DNA of 5,634 nucleotides, from contig JAPLDV010000019.1 in assembly GCA_026391235.1 (NCBI GenBank), positions 1 through 5,634 of the forward strand, in the 5' to 3' direction. This DNA is from Bacteroidia bacterium (lineage in GTDB: Bacteria > Bacteroidota > Bacteroidia > Bacteroidales > UBA12481). Shown here one piece after another: positions 1-5,634 of the stretch. Below the pieces are notes generated by a model. It saw only the letters and a program-made list of their open reading frames with translations, ran no database searches and was not told where the DNA came from. Position 1 is the first letter of the stretch, and each line of letters starts with the position of its first letter. Both the position numbers and the translations under genes were made by a program.

Positions 1-467
1 GTTCCCAACTGAGTGGAATCTGCAAAATTGGGAAACAGGTTAATGTAGCAAAAATTTTTGCTATCGACAGATTGAATCCGTTTTGCCCAACTGGACAACT
101 CAGGAAACAGTGCTATATTAGGTTCATCCATCAAGTGGTAACCGACAACTGCCGGGTGGTTCATAAATCGACGGACTGTTTTCTCCGGCTCGGATTTTAA
201 CTCGGGACAGGAGACAATCATTTTGATACCCACCTTTGAGGCAATATCCAGGGCCTTCTGCATGGCATCGGCATTTGGGAATCCGCTAAAATGGTAGGTT
301 ATCCCTGCATCTTTCAGCTCCTGGTAACGTGCAACCGTAGTTTCACCTGCAGGAATGCCATACCACGCCAGAATGGGGATTTGCCCGTTCGATTCCAATC
401 TTTCCTGGGATTGGACAGATCCCATGAAAACAAACAGAAGGAGGATCAATAAATAATTTCTTTTCAT
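1..467 (-). CDS. Secreted TIM-barrel glycosidase-like protein, N-terminal part (gene runs off the left edge)
   Basis: The reading frame opens with ATG at 467 and stays open to base 1, giving 155 residues with no stop, so the C-terminal part lies outside the window. Residues 1-20 (MKRNYLLILLLFVFMGSVQS) form a type I signal peptide: a basic start, a hydrophobic core and a VQS-QE cleavage site, so the protein should be exported. The mature part starts with PILAWYGIP (31-39), an early beta strand, then alternates strands and helices in TIM-barrel style (ARYQELKDAGI, ALDIASKVGIKMIVSCPE). GYHLMDEPN (109-117) resembles the beta-4 'NEP/DEP' acid motif of clan GH-A glycosidases, with Glu115 as candidate acid/base. 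The second catalytic residue would lie beyond the edge. The signal peptide fixes the start; an in-frame TTG at 488 is less likely. No Shine-Dalgarno sequence is visible. The product is probably a glycoside hydrolase, but the GH family and substrate cannot be fixed from this fragment. Confidence 0.7.
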   Translation of the reverse strand, partial: MKRNYLLILLLFVFMGSVQSQERLESNGQIPILAWYGIPAGETTVARYQELKDAGITYHFSGFPNADAMQKALDIASKVGIKMIVSCPELKSEPEKTVRRFMNHPAVVGYHLMDEPNIALFPELSSWAKRIQSVDSKNFCYINLFPNFADSTQLG

Positions 468-478
468 AATTATTTCGT

Positions 479-490
479 TTAAATTCAATC
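479..490. repeat. 12-bp flank of repeat copy A, shared with copy B
   Basis: TTAAATTCAATC occurs here and again at 1974-1985. In both places it sits between the palindromic repeat and the start codon of the next minus-strand gene, 11 bp before ATG 467 and 5 bp before ATG 1968. In gene sense it reads GATTGAATTTAA, so the two downstream genes share part of their 5' leader. Confidence 0.75.
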
Positions 491-504
491 TTTTATAGCT
501 TTTT

Positions 505-595
505 CTTCGCGTTCTCTGCGAAAATCTTAGCGATCTCTGCGGTTAATTCTTTTTTTTACCGCAGAGAACGCAAAGTACACGCAAAGACCGCAGAG
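505..595. repeat. Intergenic palindromic repeat, copy A
   Basis: This element fills most of the 136-bp gap between the amidohydrolase stop and the start of the left-hand gene; I see no coding sequence in the gap. Four heptamers run in one orientation: CTTCGCG at 505, CTCTGCG at 514, CTTAGCG at 526 and CTCTGCG at 535. Four mirrored ones follow: CGCAGAG at 560, CGCAAAG at 569, CGCAAAG at 580 and CGCAGAG at 589. The inner arms 535-543 (CTCTGCGGT) and 558-566 (ACCGCAGAG) are perfectly complementary around a 14-nt T-rich loop, and extend to 530/571 with one mismatch. A near-identical copy lies at 1999-2088. On the gene-sense strand the stem is not followed by a U tract, so it does not look like an intrinsic terminator. 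It could form an mRNA hairpin between two co-transcribed genes or be a dispersed REP-like repeat. Confidence 0.9.
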
Positions 596-603
596 TTTTG
601 CAT

Positions 604-617
604 TTAATTCAGGTTTA
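604..617. repeat. Right-hand flank of repeat copy A, overlapping the amidohydrolase 3' end
   Basis: TTAATTCAGGTTTA includes the TAA stop and last codons (Leu-Asn) of the amidohydrolase gene. It matches TTAATTCAGTTTA at 2105-2117, beyond copy B, except for one G. Together with the left flank this suggests the unit shared by both intergenic regions is larger than the palindrome itself. The match is short and A/T-rich, so chance is not excluded. Confidence 0.5.
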
Positions 618-1968
618 GGTTGTACATACTTATTGCATTGTCTCTCAGTATCTTTTTGATAATATCCAGAGCTTCTCCTTCAGTTAAGTACCGGTTTTTT
701 ACCATACCTGTCAACGTCACTTCCACAGATTGTCTGGCTAAAACTGATGCTCCGTACGCACCCTCAACAGTCTGGCTGTCGCCGCCGAAAGCCATGATCT
801 TATTGGATGGAACAGTTTCAATGAACTCCTGCAAGTATCGCACGGTATATGATGGTGAGATAAGAGCCGACCAGGCCATATCAATATAGACGTTGGAAAA
901 GGTTTTGGCTATCGTAGCCGTTTCACCTCCAAAAGGATAACCGGCATGGAGCAAACAAAACTTTACGCCAGGGAATTTAAAAAAAGCTTTTACCAACCCT
1001 GTAGGATCACTTCCTGTTTGCAGTCCTGTATGAATCTGAACGGGGAGCTTATACCTTTCGCAAAGACTCAGAAGTTTAAAAAAAATGAAATCCTGCAGCG
1101 GCTTGGCCTCATCAAAGGAAAAGGTCAGATCCGGACTTGCCTTCATCTTTTCGAAAACCGCGTTGGCTGTTTCCCGGGGCACATCATCAAACTTCAATGT
1201 CCGATAGTAAGCTACTCCGAACTTCGCTCCCTGAATTCCCTTTTTTACATCCTGCTCAAACACACTGTCAATGAGTGATTCATACTCCTGAAGAGAGTTG
1301 AATTTTCTACCATAAACACTCAGTTTTGCGTTCATCTTATCGTAGCAAAAGAAGCTGACATACTTATCGTAAACAAACAATCTTTTGAAGTTGCAATTGC
1401 CCTCGCTCTCAACGTTCCTGGTATTCACAGAGTTGTACTCCATGATCAGGCAGGCATCTATCTTAGCTTTTTCCTTCAGAACATTTTCGTAGTAGCCATT
1501 TTGGTGAGCTGCCCTGATACGATCCGAAAGCTCCCGGTAAGTGTAATCATTCAAGTCATCAATACCATACAGATCTTTAGCGGCTATAAGAACAGATCTG
1601 CCATACGCAGTGATCCGGGTATGAGCCCACCCGTTCCTGATTACCTCCCATTTTTCATCAATGCCGGCATCTTTCCCTTTAAACGTGTTGTAAATTTTTC
1701 CCGGCGCCACTCCCGAGGAGATCAGGTCTTCGAGCTGATAGTTGGTAAACAGGCAGCTGAAATCAGCAGCACCTGCAAGTGCATCCTTTTCGCTCATTAT
1801 ATGTTCATGGGTATCTATTAATCTGATGTCGTAAACTGCTTCATGAATTCTTTGCTCAAAACCGGATTTGGGCATGCTGCCGCGCAGGGTCTGATGTTCC
1901 TGCGATATGACAAATCCGCAGAAAAAAGAAAGAAAAATGAATAATAGATAATGTTTTTTCAAAATCAT
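604..1968 (-). CDS. Secreted amidohydrolase_2-type metal-dependent hydrolase
   Basis: The 454-residue product belongs to the amidohydrolase superfamily (TIM-barrel metalloenzymes that hydrolyse or decarboxylate cyclic or carboxylated substrates), closest in pattern to the amidohydrolase_2 group. Numbered from ATG 1968, residues 1-22 are a signal peptide ending FVIS-QE. IDTHEHI carries the HxH metal pair (His54, His56); QGAKFG has Lys249; VQIHTG has His313; LLHAGYP has His341; and FGGDS has Asp397, the usual late-barrel acid. The C-terminus, ILRDNAISMYNL, matches the normal family ending. All expected metal-site residues are present, so it should be active. The open frame extends five codons further to a TTG at 1983, but ATG 1968 gives a standard signal peptide and is preferred. 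No Shine-Dalgarno sequence is visible. Export is unusual, since most relatives are cytoplasmic. The substrate is unknown; a sugar lactone, uronate-like acid or acylated sugar part is possible given the neighbours. Confidence 0.9.
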   Translation of the reverse strand: MILKKHYLLFIFLSFFCGFVISQEHQTLRGSMPKSGFEQRIHEAVYDIRLIDTHEHIMSEKDALAGAADFSCLFTNYQLEDLISSGVAPGKIYNTFKGKDAGIDEKWEVIRNGWAHTRITAYGRSVLIAAKDLYGIDDLNDYTYRELSDRIRAAHQNGYYENVLKEKAKIDACLIMEYNSVNTRNVESEGNCNFKRLFVYDKYVSFFCYDKMNAKLSVYGRKFNSLQEYESLIDSVFEQDVKKGIQGAKFGVAYYRTLKFDDVPRETANAVFEKMKASPDLTFSFDEAKPLQDFIFFKLLSLCERYKLPVQIHTGLQTGSDPTGLVKAFFKFPGVKFCLLHAGYPFGGETATIAKTFSNVYIDMAWSALISPSYTVRYLQEFIETVPSNKIMAFGGDSQTVEGAYGASVLARQSVEVTLTGMVKNRYLTEGEALDIIKKILRDNAISMYNLNLN

Positions 1969-1973
1969 TCCAG

Positions 1974-1985
1974 TTAAATTCAATC
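1974..1985. repeat. 12-bp flank of repeat copy B, shared with copy A
   Basis: TTAAATTCAATC is identical to 479-490 and sits in the amidohydrolase leader, 5 bp before its ATG. It includes an in-frame TTG (1983-1981), which can mislead start-site prediction by adding the residues MNLTG. Confidence 0.75.
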
Positions 1986-1998
1986 ATTGAGGGTTTTT

Positions 1999-2097
1999 CT
2001 TTGTGTTCTCTGCGAAAATCTCTGCGTTCTCTGCGGTTAATTCTTTTTTTACCGCAGAGAACGCAAAGTATACGCAAAGACCGCAGAGAATGCAGAG
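1999..2097. repeat. Intergenic palindromic repeat, copy B
   Basis: This is the second copy, in the 190-bp gap between the MFS stop and the amidohydrolase start. Heptamers on the left are CTTTGTG at 1999 and CTCTGCG at 2008, 2020 and 2029. On the right are CGCAGAG at 2053, CGCAAAG at 2062 and 2073, CGCAGAG at 2082, and a ninth, TGCAGAG, at 2091. The inner arms 2025-2037 (CGTTCTCTGCGGT) and 2051-2063 (ACCGCAGAGAACG) are a perfect 13-bp inverted repeat with a 13-nt loop, and grow to 17 of 18 matches at 2020/2068. Outer arms 2006-2014 and 2082-2090 (TTCTCTGCG/CGCAGAGAA) are also perfectly complementary. Copies A and B share nearly every base from the first full heptamer to the last. The rest of the gap, 2098-2158, is AT-rich with no gene or clear promoter. 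Confidence 0.92.
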
Positions 2098-2104
2098 CCT
2101 GTAA

Positions 2105-2117
2105 TTAATTCAGTTTA
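2105..2117. repeat. Right-hand flank of repeat copy B
   Basis: TTAATTCAGTTTA matches 604-617 apart from one missing G. Here it is non-coding, whereas in copy A it encodes the end of the amidohydrolase. Confidence 0.45.
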
Positions 2118-2158
2118 AGAATTCGAAGGTCTGACTGTTGTTATCGAGATTCATTATT

Positions 2159-3310
2159 TTATTTTTTCAATGCATATACCCCCGCACCAACTAAATAAAC
2201 CATAGCTGCCACCAATACCAGGAAGCTGGCCCTGACTCCGGCACCTGTGCTGACCAAACCCATTAATGGCGGCAAAAATGCTCCTCCGGAAACGGCCATG
2301 ATCATCAGGCCGGAAATCTCATTGGAGCGATCCGGCATTTTTTCAAGTGCAATGGAAAAGATCAGCGGGAAAAGGTTTGCCGAGCCGAGACCTACCATAA
2401 AAATCGCGATCTGGGCCACCAGTACCGACGGAGCCACTAACATGCCCCCAAGGCTTATCAATGCCACTATTGCTGTTATGAGTAAAAACCACCGTGCAGA
2501 GATCCAGTTCAAAATGACAGCCCCTGAGAACCGGCCAATCATTAAAGCGGTAAAATAGAGGCTGATCCCCAGAGATGCCGTTTGGAGTGTCAAGCCATAT
2601 TTAGTTTGAAGAAAGTTGGCAATATTCGAGTTCATGCCCACGTCGCATCCAACCAACATAAAGATACCCAGCGCCATAAACAAAATAAATTTGTTCTTTA
2701 ATAAGCTGAAGCAGCTTTTAAAGGTTGCGGCTGCGTGGGTGGATTTTGTTTCTTCGATCTGGGTGAAATAGAGCCAGAGGACCGCCAATACCGAGGTTAT
2801 GGCATAAACGGCAAAAACCAGTCGCCAATTGCCGAAAGTGGTAAACATGAATGCGGTAATGGCAGGGCCCAGCAGCGATACAATGGCCTTAATAAATTGC
2901 GACAGACTCATGTAGCTGGAATACTTTTCCCGGGGTGCCACATCGTGAAGCAGTGGGTTGGCCGATACCTGAACAATGGTGTTCCCGATTCCTAAAACAA
3001 TAAATGCAGCCAGCATGATAGGAAATGAATAATGTAAAAACGGGATGACCATTCCCACACCTGTCAGTAGCATCCCGATGTTCAGCATTCGTCTCTTGCC
3101 GAACCGGTCCTGCAAAATGCCTGAAGGGACCGACAGGAGAAAGAACCACACTAATGCCATGGATGGAATGAGCTGAGCCAGGTTATCCGGCAGATCAAAA
3201 TCTTTTTTGATAAAGCCGGTAGCCACACCAACAATATCTACAAATCCCATCACGATAAAAGACATAAAAACAGGTAAAGTTTTCTTAAAAGCAATTTTTG
3301 AATTGTTCAC
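2159..3310 (-). CDS. MFS sugar permease of the fucose/glucose/galactose symporter (FHS, FucP-like) group
   Basis: The 383-residue product is an inner-membrane transporter with twelve hydrophobic segments, at about 13-34, 46-66, 75-93, 97-118, 138-158, 163-183, 207-227, 243-263, 272-292, 296-318, 330-352 and 360-380. The loop between segments 2 and 3 carries the MFS motif A (GILQDRFGKRR, 64-74). MGFVDIVG (21-28) and SANPLLHDV (116-124) match the FHS group, whose characterised member FucP is an L-fucose/H+ symporter. Asp25 aligns by eye with FucP Asp46, but the position of FucP Glu135 appears to be Gln114. The start is GTG at 3310: an in-frame stop lies at 3326-3328 with no ATG between, and the next Met (residue 16) would cut into segment 1. 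The gene starts 73 bp after the GH38 stop, so co-transcription and import of the sugar released by that enzyme are likely. The substrate is not certain. Confidence 0.92.
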   Translation of the reverse strand: MNNSKIAFKKTLPVFMSFIVMGFVDIVGVATGFIKKDFDLPDNLAQLIPSMALVWFFLLSVPSGILQDRFGKRRMLNIGMLLTGVGMVIPFLHYSFPIMLAAFIVLGIGNTIVQVSANPLLHDVAPREKYSSYMSLSQFIKAIVSLLGPAITAFMFTTFGNWRLVFAVYAITSVLAVLWLYFTQIEETKSTHAAATFKSCFSLLKNKFILFMALGIFMLVGCDVGMNSNIANFLQTKYGLTLQTASLGISLYFTALMIGRFSGAVILNWISARWFLLITAIVALISLGGMLVAPSVLVAQIAIFMVGLGSANLFPLIFSIALEKMPDRSNEISGLMIMAVSGGAFLPPLMGLVSTGAGVRASFLVLVAAMVYLVGAGVYALKK

Positions 3311-3314
3311 AGGT

Positions 3315-3338
3315 TTAATTATTAATTATTAATTATTA
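3315..3338. repeat. 7-bp tandem repeat in the MFS leader
   Basis: TTAATTA is repeated three times head to tail (3315-3335) and followed by TTA. It lies 4 to 28 bp ahead of the GTG start of the MFS gene, in the untranslated leader. It keeps the region before the start AT-rich and probably unstructured, which suits translation without Shine-Dalgarno pairing, and slippage could vary its length. Confidence 0.8.
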
Positions 3339-3383
3339 TTTTGATTTAAGGATAACAATTTGGTAAACAGTGCATAATACTAA

Positions 3384-5634
3384 CTATTCTTCGAGAAGGC
3401 TGACCTCAGAGACCATACCGGTATCTTGTTTAAAAAGCAGTGTCTTAATTTCGCAAGGCCGGAAATTGCCGGACCATTTCCGGTTGGCAAATCGTAAATC
3501 TATGGTGGCTGAAGCCGGTAACCCGGAAGTTTCCACGCACCGGATGATCAGGTCTTTTCCGTTTTCCGACTGTTTAATTGCGGTAACCACTACATTTGGA
3601 GCATCAATAGCAAGGAATGAACCCGATTTCGGCATTGTTCCGCCATGTATGCCCTGATAAATGGTTACTGCAGGAGCCATGAATTCCTCGGCAATCCTCG
3701 CTACATTTCTCTTCATCCAGGTATCCGTATGAGGAACCACCAGCATCCGGAATGTCTGTATTCCCTGGTCCATCCAAAGATGCTCTGCCTTCATATCCAG
3801 AACCTTTGGGTTGTGATGCGCATACACTGCAGCGCGGGCCACGGATATCCGCAAATCATTTTCGAGGACACTGTATCCATATTTGGCATCATTCATAACA
3901 GTGAGTCCGCAGGTGATTCCGCTACGTTTTCCGCTGACATCGATCCATCTCTGGCCAGGATCTTCCCAGCCATTGGCGGTGCGTTCGATAAATCCGTAAG
4001 CAGTTTCGTAGGTAGGAACCGGTGATTCCACATCCACCGGGAAAGAGAACTTCAGCATTTTAAGATGTTCGTGCCAGTCGAGAGTAACTTTTGCCTCAAG
4101 GTTCTTCGATCCGGAGGTCAATGACCAGTCAATCGTAAGGGTAGACGCCCCGTAAGTGGTTATTGCCCTTATTGTTGCCCGTAGCGGACCATTTTCAAGA
4201 ATTTTCATGGTGGCATTTCCAAAAGCCCCGATTTCATTGGAGAAGGTCTTGATGTCATGGCTCCAGGTGTCGCTGGGATCATCTATCACCACTGCCCTGC
4301 ACCCGCTTTCGCCACCGGCAAACAATTCCTTTCCGTTTTCTTTATCGAATATGCTTATGGTTCCATTTTTTGAAAAGAGCACCCGGAGGAATTTATTCTC
4401 AAGTTTGTTTTCTTCAGCAAAGGCAGGAGCATCACTTATTTGTGTATCTCCATCCATGAGGCGTATCTGGCGATACCCCATAGGTGGAATCAATGCATTA
4501 ACGATCAACTTTTTACGACTGCCCGACTCTGTTGAGCCGGCTGTCCATTGATGCAGCAGCGAATTTCCCAGCTCATCTTCAACCCGTGAAGATTTATGTG
4601 AAGCACCCCAGTTAAAATCATATTCCACGTTTCCATGAACTGCCCAGGCATGCGGGTTGAACACCACGATATATTGTGAAGCGGGATCTTCTGCAGGAAC
4701 CTGCCATTCGAGTTTTTGAACGGCCAGGTAAGTTGCCTGATGAGCGATGTCGAGTGCATACCCGTATCCTTCACGGGCGGTTTGAGAATGATCAAATAGT
4801 GAAGTCCCGGCCAAACTATCATGGAACTGAAGGAACAGCACCCTTTCCCATGCAGAAGTCAATTCCTGCTTCGGATATCTGGCACTCCAGGCTAAAGATC
4901 CGACGGCTGCAATTTTTTCAGCGGTGACCAGGGCAGCTTCCGACTGCCGGTTCCCCTTTTTAATTTCTGATTCGGCTGTATAACAACCCACTGCATGATG
5001 TTGCAGGTCGTCTTTTATTACCGGCAGATTTAAACTCTTATCCTCGCGAACTTCCTTAAAGTAACGTTCAGTGGTGCTGAAAAAAACCACCGGAGCACCC
5101 TTTTCAACTTTTAATTCTTCGATGGAACGAATGTTTTCCTTGGTTGCACCGCCTCCGTGGTCTCCTGCACCATAATAAGCCATAAAACTCTTCATCGGCT
5201 CATCCTTGTATTGGGTGAGAACCTGCTCAACGCGATTCCTTACCGATCCGCTATCGTTATAGCTCAACGGGATACGATAGGTGAGTACGCGGGTTCCATC
5301 GGTACCCTCCCACCAGAAGAGATTGGCAGGCAGGGATTTTTCCCTGGGAGCCGGACGCATAAAGATGTAATTCTCCATGCCTTGCGATTTAATAATCTGG
5401 GGCAGAGTACTGGTGTGGCCAAAAGAATCGGGGTTAAATGCAACCGTGGCACGACGGCCCAGAATCCGCTGAAAGGTTAACTGACCATATAACCCCTGTC
5501 GCACCATGGCTTCACCACTGGGTATATTCATATCCGGTTCAACCCACCACCCTCCGGCGATATTCCATCGGCCCGCCTCCACGCGCTTTCTGATCTCAGC
5601 AATCATTTTCGAATCGTTTTCGGCAACCCATTGG
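3384..5634 (-). CDS. GH38 alpha-mannosidase, N-terminus missing (gene runs off the right edge)
   Basis: The frame is open from the right edge to TAG at 3386-3384, giving 749 residues; Met at 5606 is internal, since coding continues upstream as QWVAENDSK. The enzyme hydrolyses alpha-mannosidic bonds with retention using a zinc ion. Numbered from the first observed residue: GGWWVEPDMNIPSGE (27-41) is the family's GG-WVEPD-N-PSGE signature; NPDSFGH (67-73) holds Asp69, the expected nucleophile and zinc ligand; YYGAGDHGGG (153-162) has Asp158, a candidate acid/base; HHAVGCYTAESEIKKGNR (212-229) is the middle-domain motif; and LQFHDSLAGTS (268-278) holds zinc ligand His271. From about 320 onward lies the beta-rich C-terminal domain. 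The N-terminal HxD zinc pair is outside the window, so signal peptide, localisation and exact length are unknown. It is probably the upstream gene of an operon with the MFS permease. Specificity (alpha-1,2, 1,3, 1,6 or mannosylglycerate) cannot be told. Confidence 0.95.
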   Translation of the reverse strand, partial: QWVAENDSKMIAEIRKRVEAGRWNIAGGWWVEPDMNIPSGEAMVRQGLYGQLTFQRILGRRATVAFNPDSFGHTSTLPQIIKSQGMENYIFMRPAPREKSLPANLFWWEGTDGTRVLTYRIPLSYNDSGSVRNRVEQVLTQYKDEPMKSFMAYYGAGDHGGGATKENIRSIEELKVEKGAPVVFFSTTERYFKEVREDKSLNLPVIKDDLQHHAVGCYTAESEIKKGNRQSEAALVTAEKIAAVGSLAWSARYPKQELTSAWERVLFLQFHDSLAGTSLFDHSQTAREGYGYALDIAHQATYLAVQKLEWQVPAEDPASQYIVVFNPHAWAVHGNVEYDFNWGASHKSSRVEDELGNSLLHQWTAGSTESGSRKKLIVNALIPPMGYRQIRLMDGDTQISDAPAFAEENKLENKFLRVLFSKNGTISIFDKENGKELFAGGESGCRAVVIDDPSDTWSHDIKTFSNEIGAFGNATMKILENGPLRATIRAITTYGASTLTIDWSLTSGSKNLEAKVTLDWHEHLKMLKFSFPVDVESPVPTYETAYGFIERTANGWEDPGQRWIDVSGKRSGITCGLTVMNDAKYGYSVLENDLRISVARAAVYAHHNPKVLDMKAEHLWMDQGIQTFRMLVVPHTDTWMKRNVARIAEEFMAPAVTIYQGIHGGTMPKSGSFLAIDAPNVVVTAIKQSENGKDLIIRCVETSGLPASATIDLRFANRKWSGNFRPCEIKTLLFKQDTGMVSEVSLLEE

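Noticed and set aside
535..566. Stem-loop with adjacent T-run as an intrinsic terminator
   Set aside because: The T-run is in the loop, not after the stem, and in gene-sense RNA it becomes an A-run; no U tract follows the stem on the minus strand.
505..595. CRISPR array
   Set aside because: The repeated units are 7 bp, reverse orientation halfway, and have no spacers of uniform 30-bp size; no cas gene is present.
946..1278. Plus-strand open frame of 110 codons
   Set aside because: It lies antisense within the amidohydrolase gene, which has complete family motifs; the plus-strand translation shows no recognisable domain.
1903..1968. Lipoprotein signal peptide on the amidohydrolase
   Set aside because: The Cys17 context (SFFC) does not fit a lipobox; the VIS-QE signal peptidase I site fits better.
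2064..2072. TATACTTTG on the minus strand (and GTACTTTG in copy A) as a Bacteroidota -7 promoter box
   Set aside because: The consensus TAnnTTTG needs two bases between TA and TTTG; here there is one, and no -33 TTTG lies at the proper distance. The TTTG is part of the repeat heptamer.
1856..2077. Minus-strand open frame of 73 codons starting inside repeat copy B
   Set aside because: Its N-terminal half is translated repeat (Arg/Glu-rich) and the rest overlaps the amidohydrolase start and signal peptide region in another frame. Such frames arise from this repeat type and are not genes.
3645..4551. Plus-strand open frames of 126 and 131 codons
   Set aside because: Both are antisense to the GH38 C-terminal domain and look like frame shadows.

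Overview
The window looks like chromosomal DNA of a Bacteroidota bacterium, probably an environmental polysaccharide degrader. The case rests on the protein families (a GH38 alpha-mannosidase, a fucose-permease-like MFS transporter, a secreted amidohydrolase and a TIM-barrel glycosidase-like protein), AT-rich leaders without Shine-Dalgarno sequences, and signal peptides ending in '-S-QE'. Genus-level assignment is not possible from the sequence alone.

All four genes are on the minus strand, so transcription runs from right to left. In that order they are: a GH38 alpha-mannosidase cut off at its N-terminus by the window edge (3384-5634); a 383-residue MFS sugar transporter 73 bp downstream (2159-3310); a secreted metal-dependent amidohydrolase of the amidohydrolase_2 class (604-1968); and the N-terminal 155 residues of a secreted TIM-barrel glycosidase-like protein (1-467). 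No plus-strand gene is supported. The layout reads as a small carbohydrate catabolic cluster: the mannosidase trims mannosides, the permease imports the released sugar, and two exported enzymes act on further substrate parts. No SusC/SusD pair, regulator or cytoplasmic sugar-processing enzyme is visible here. The shared pathway is inferred from gene order.

The least ordinary part is non-coding. The two gaps before the exported enzymes (468-603 and 1969-2158) carry two copies of one intergenic element of about 95 bp. Each copy has four CTCTGCG-like heptamers followed by four CGCAGAG/CGCAAAG heptamers in mirror order. Spacing is 9, 12, 9 on the left and 9, 11, 9 on the right, around a T-rich centre flanked by a perfect GC-containing inverted repeat. 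Short matching sequences also flank both copies, and one of these overlaps the last codons of the amidohydrolase gene. This resembles a dispersed palindromic (REP-like) repeat family. I see no previously undescribed defence or mobile system.
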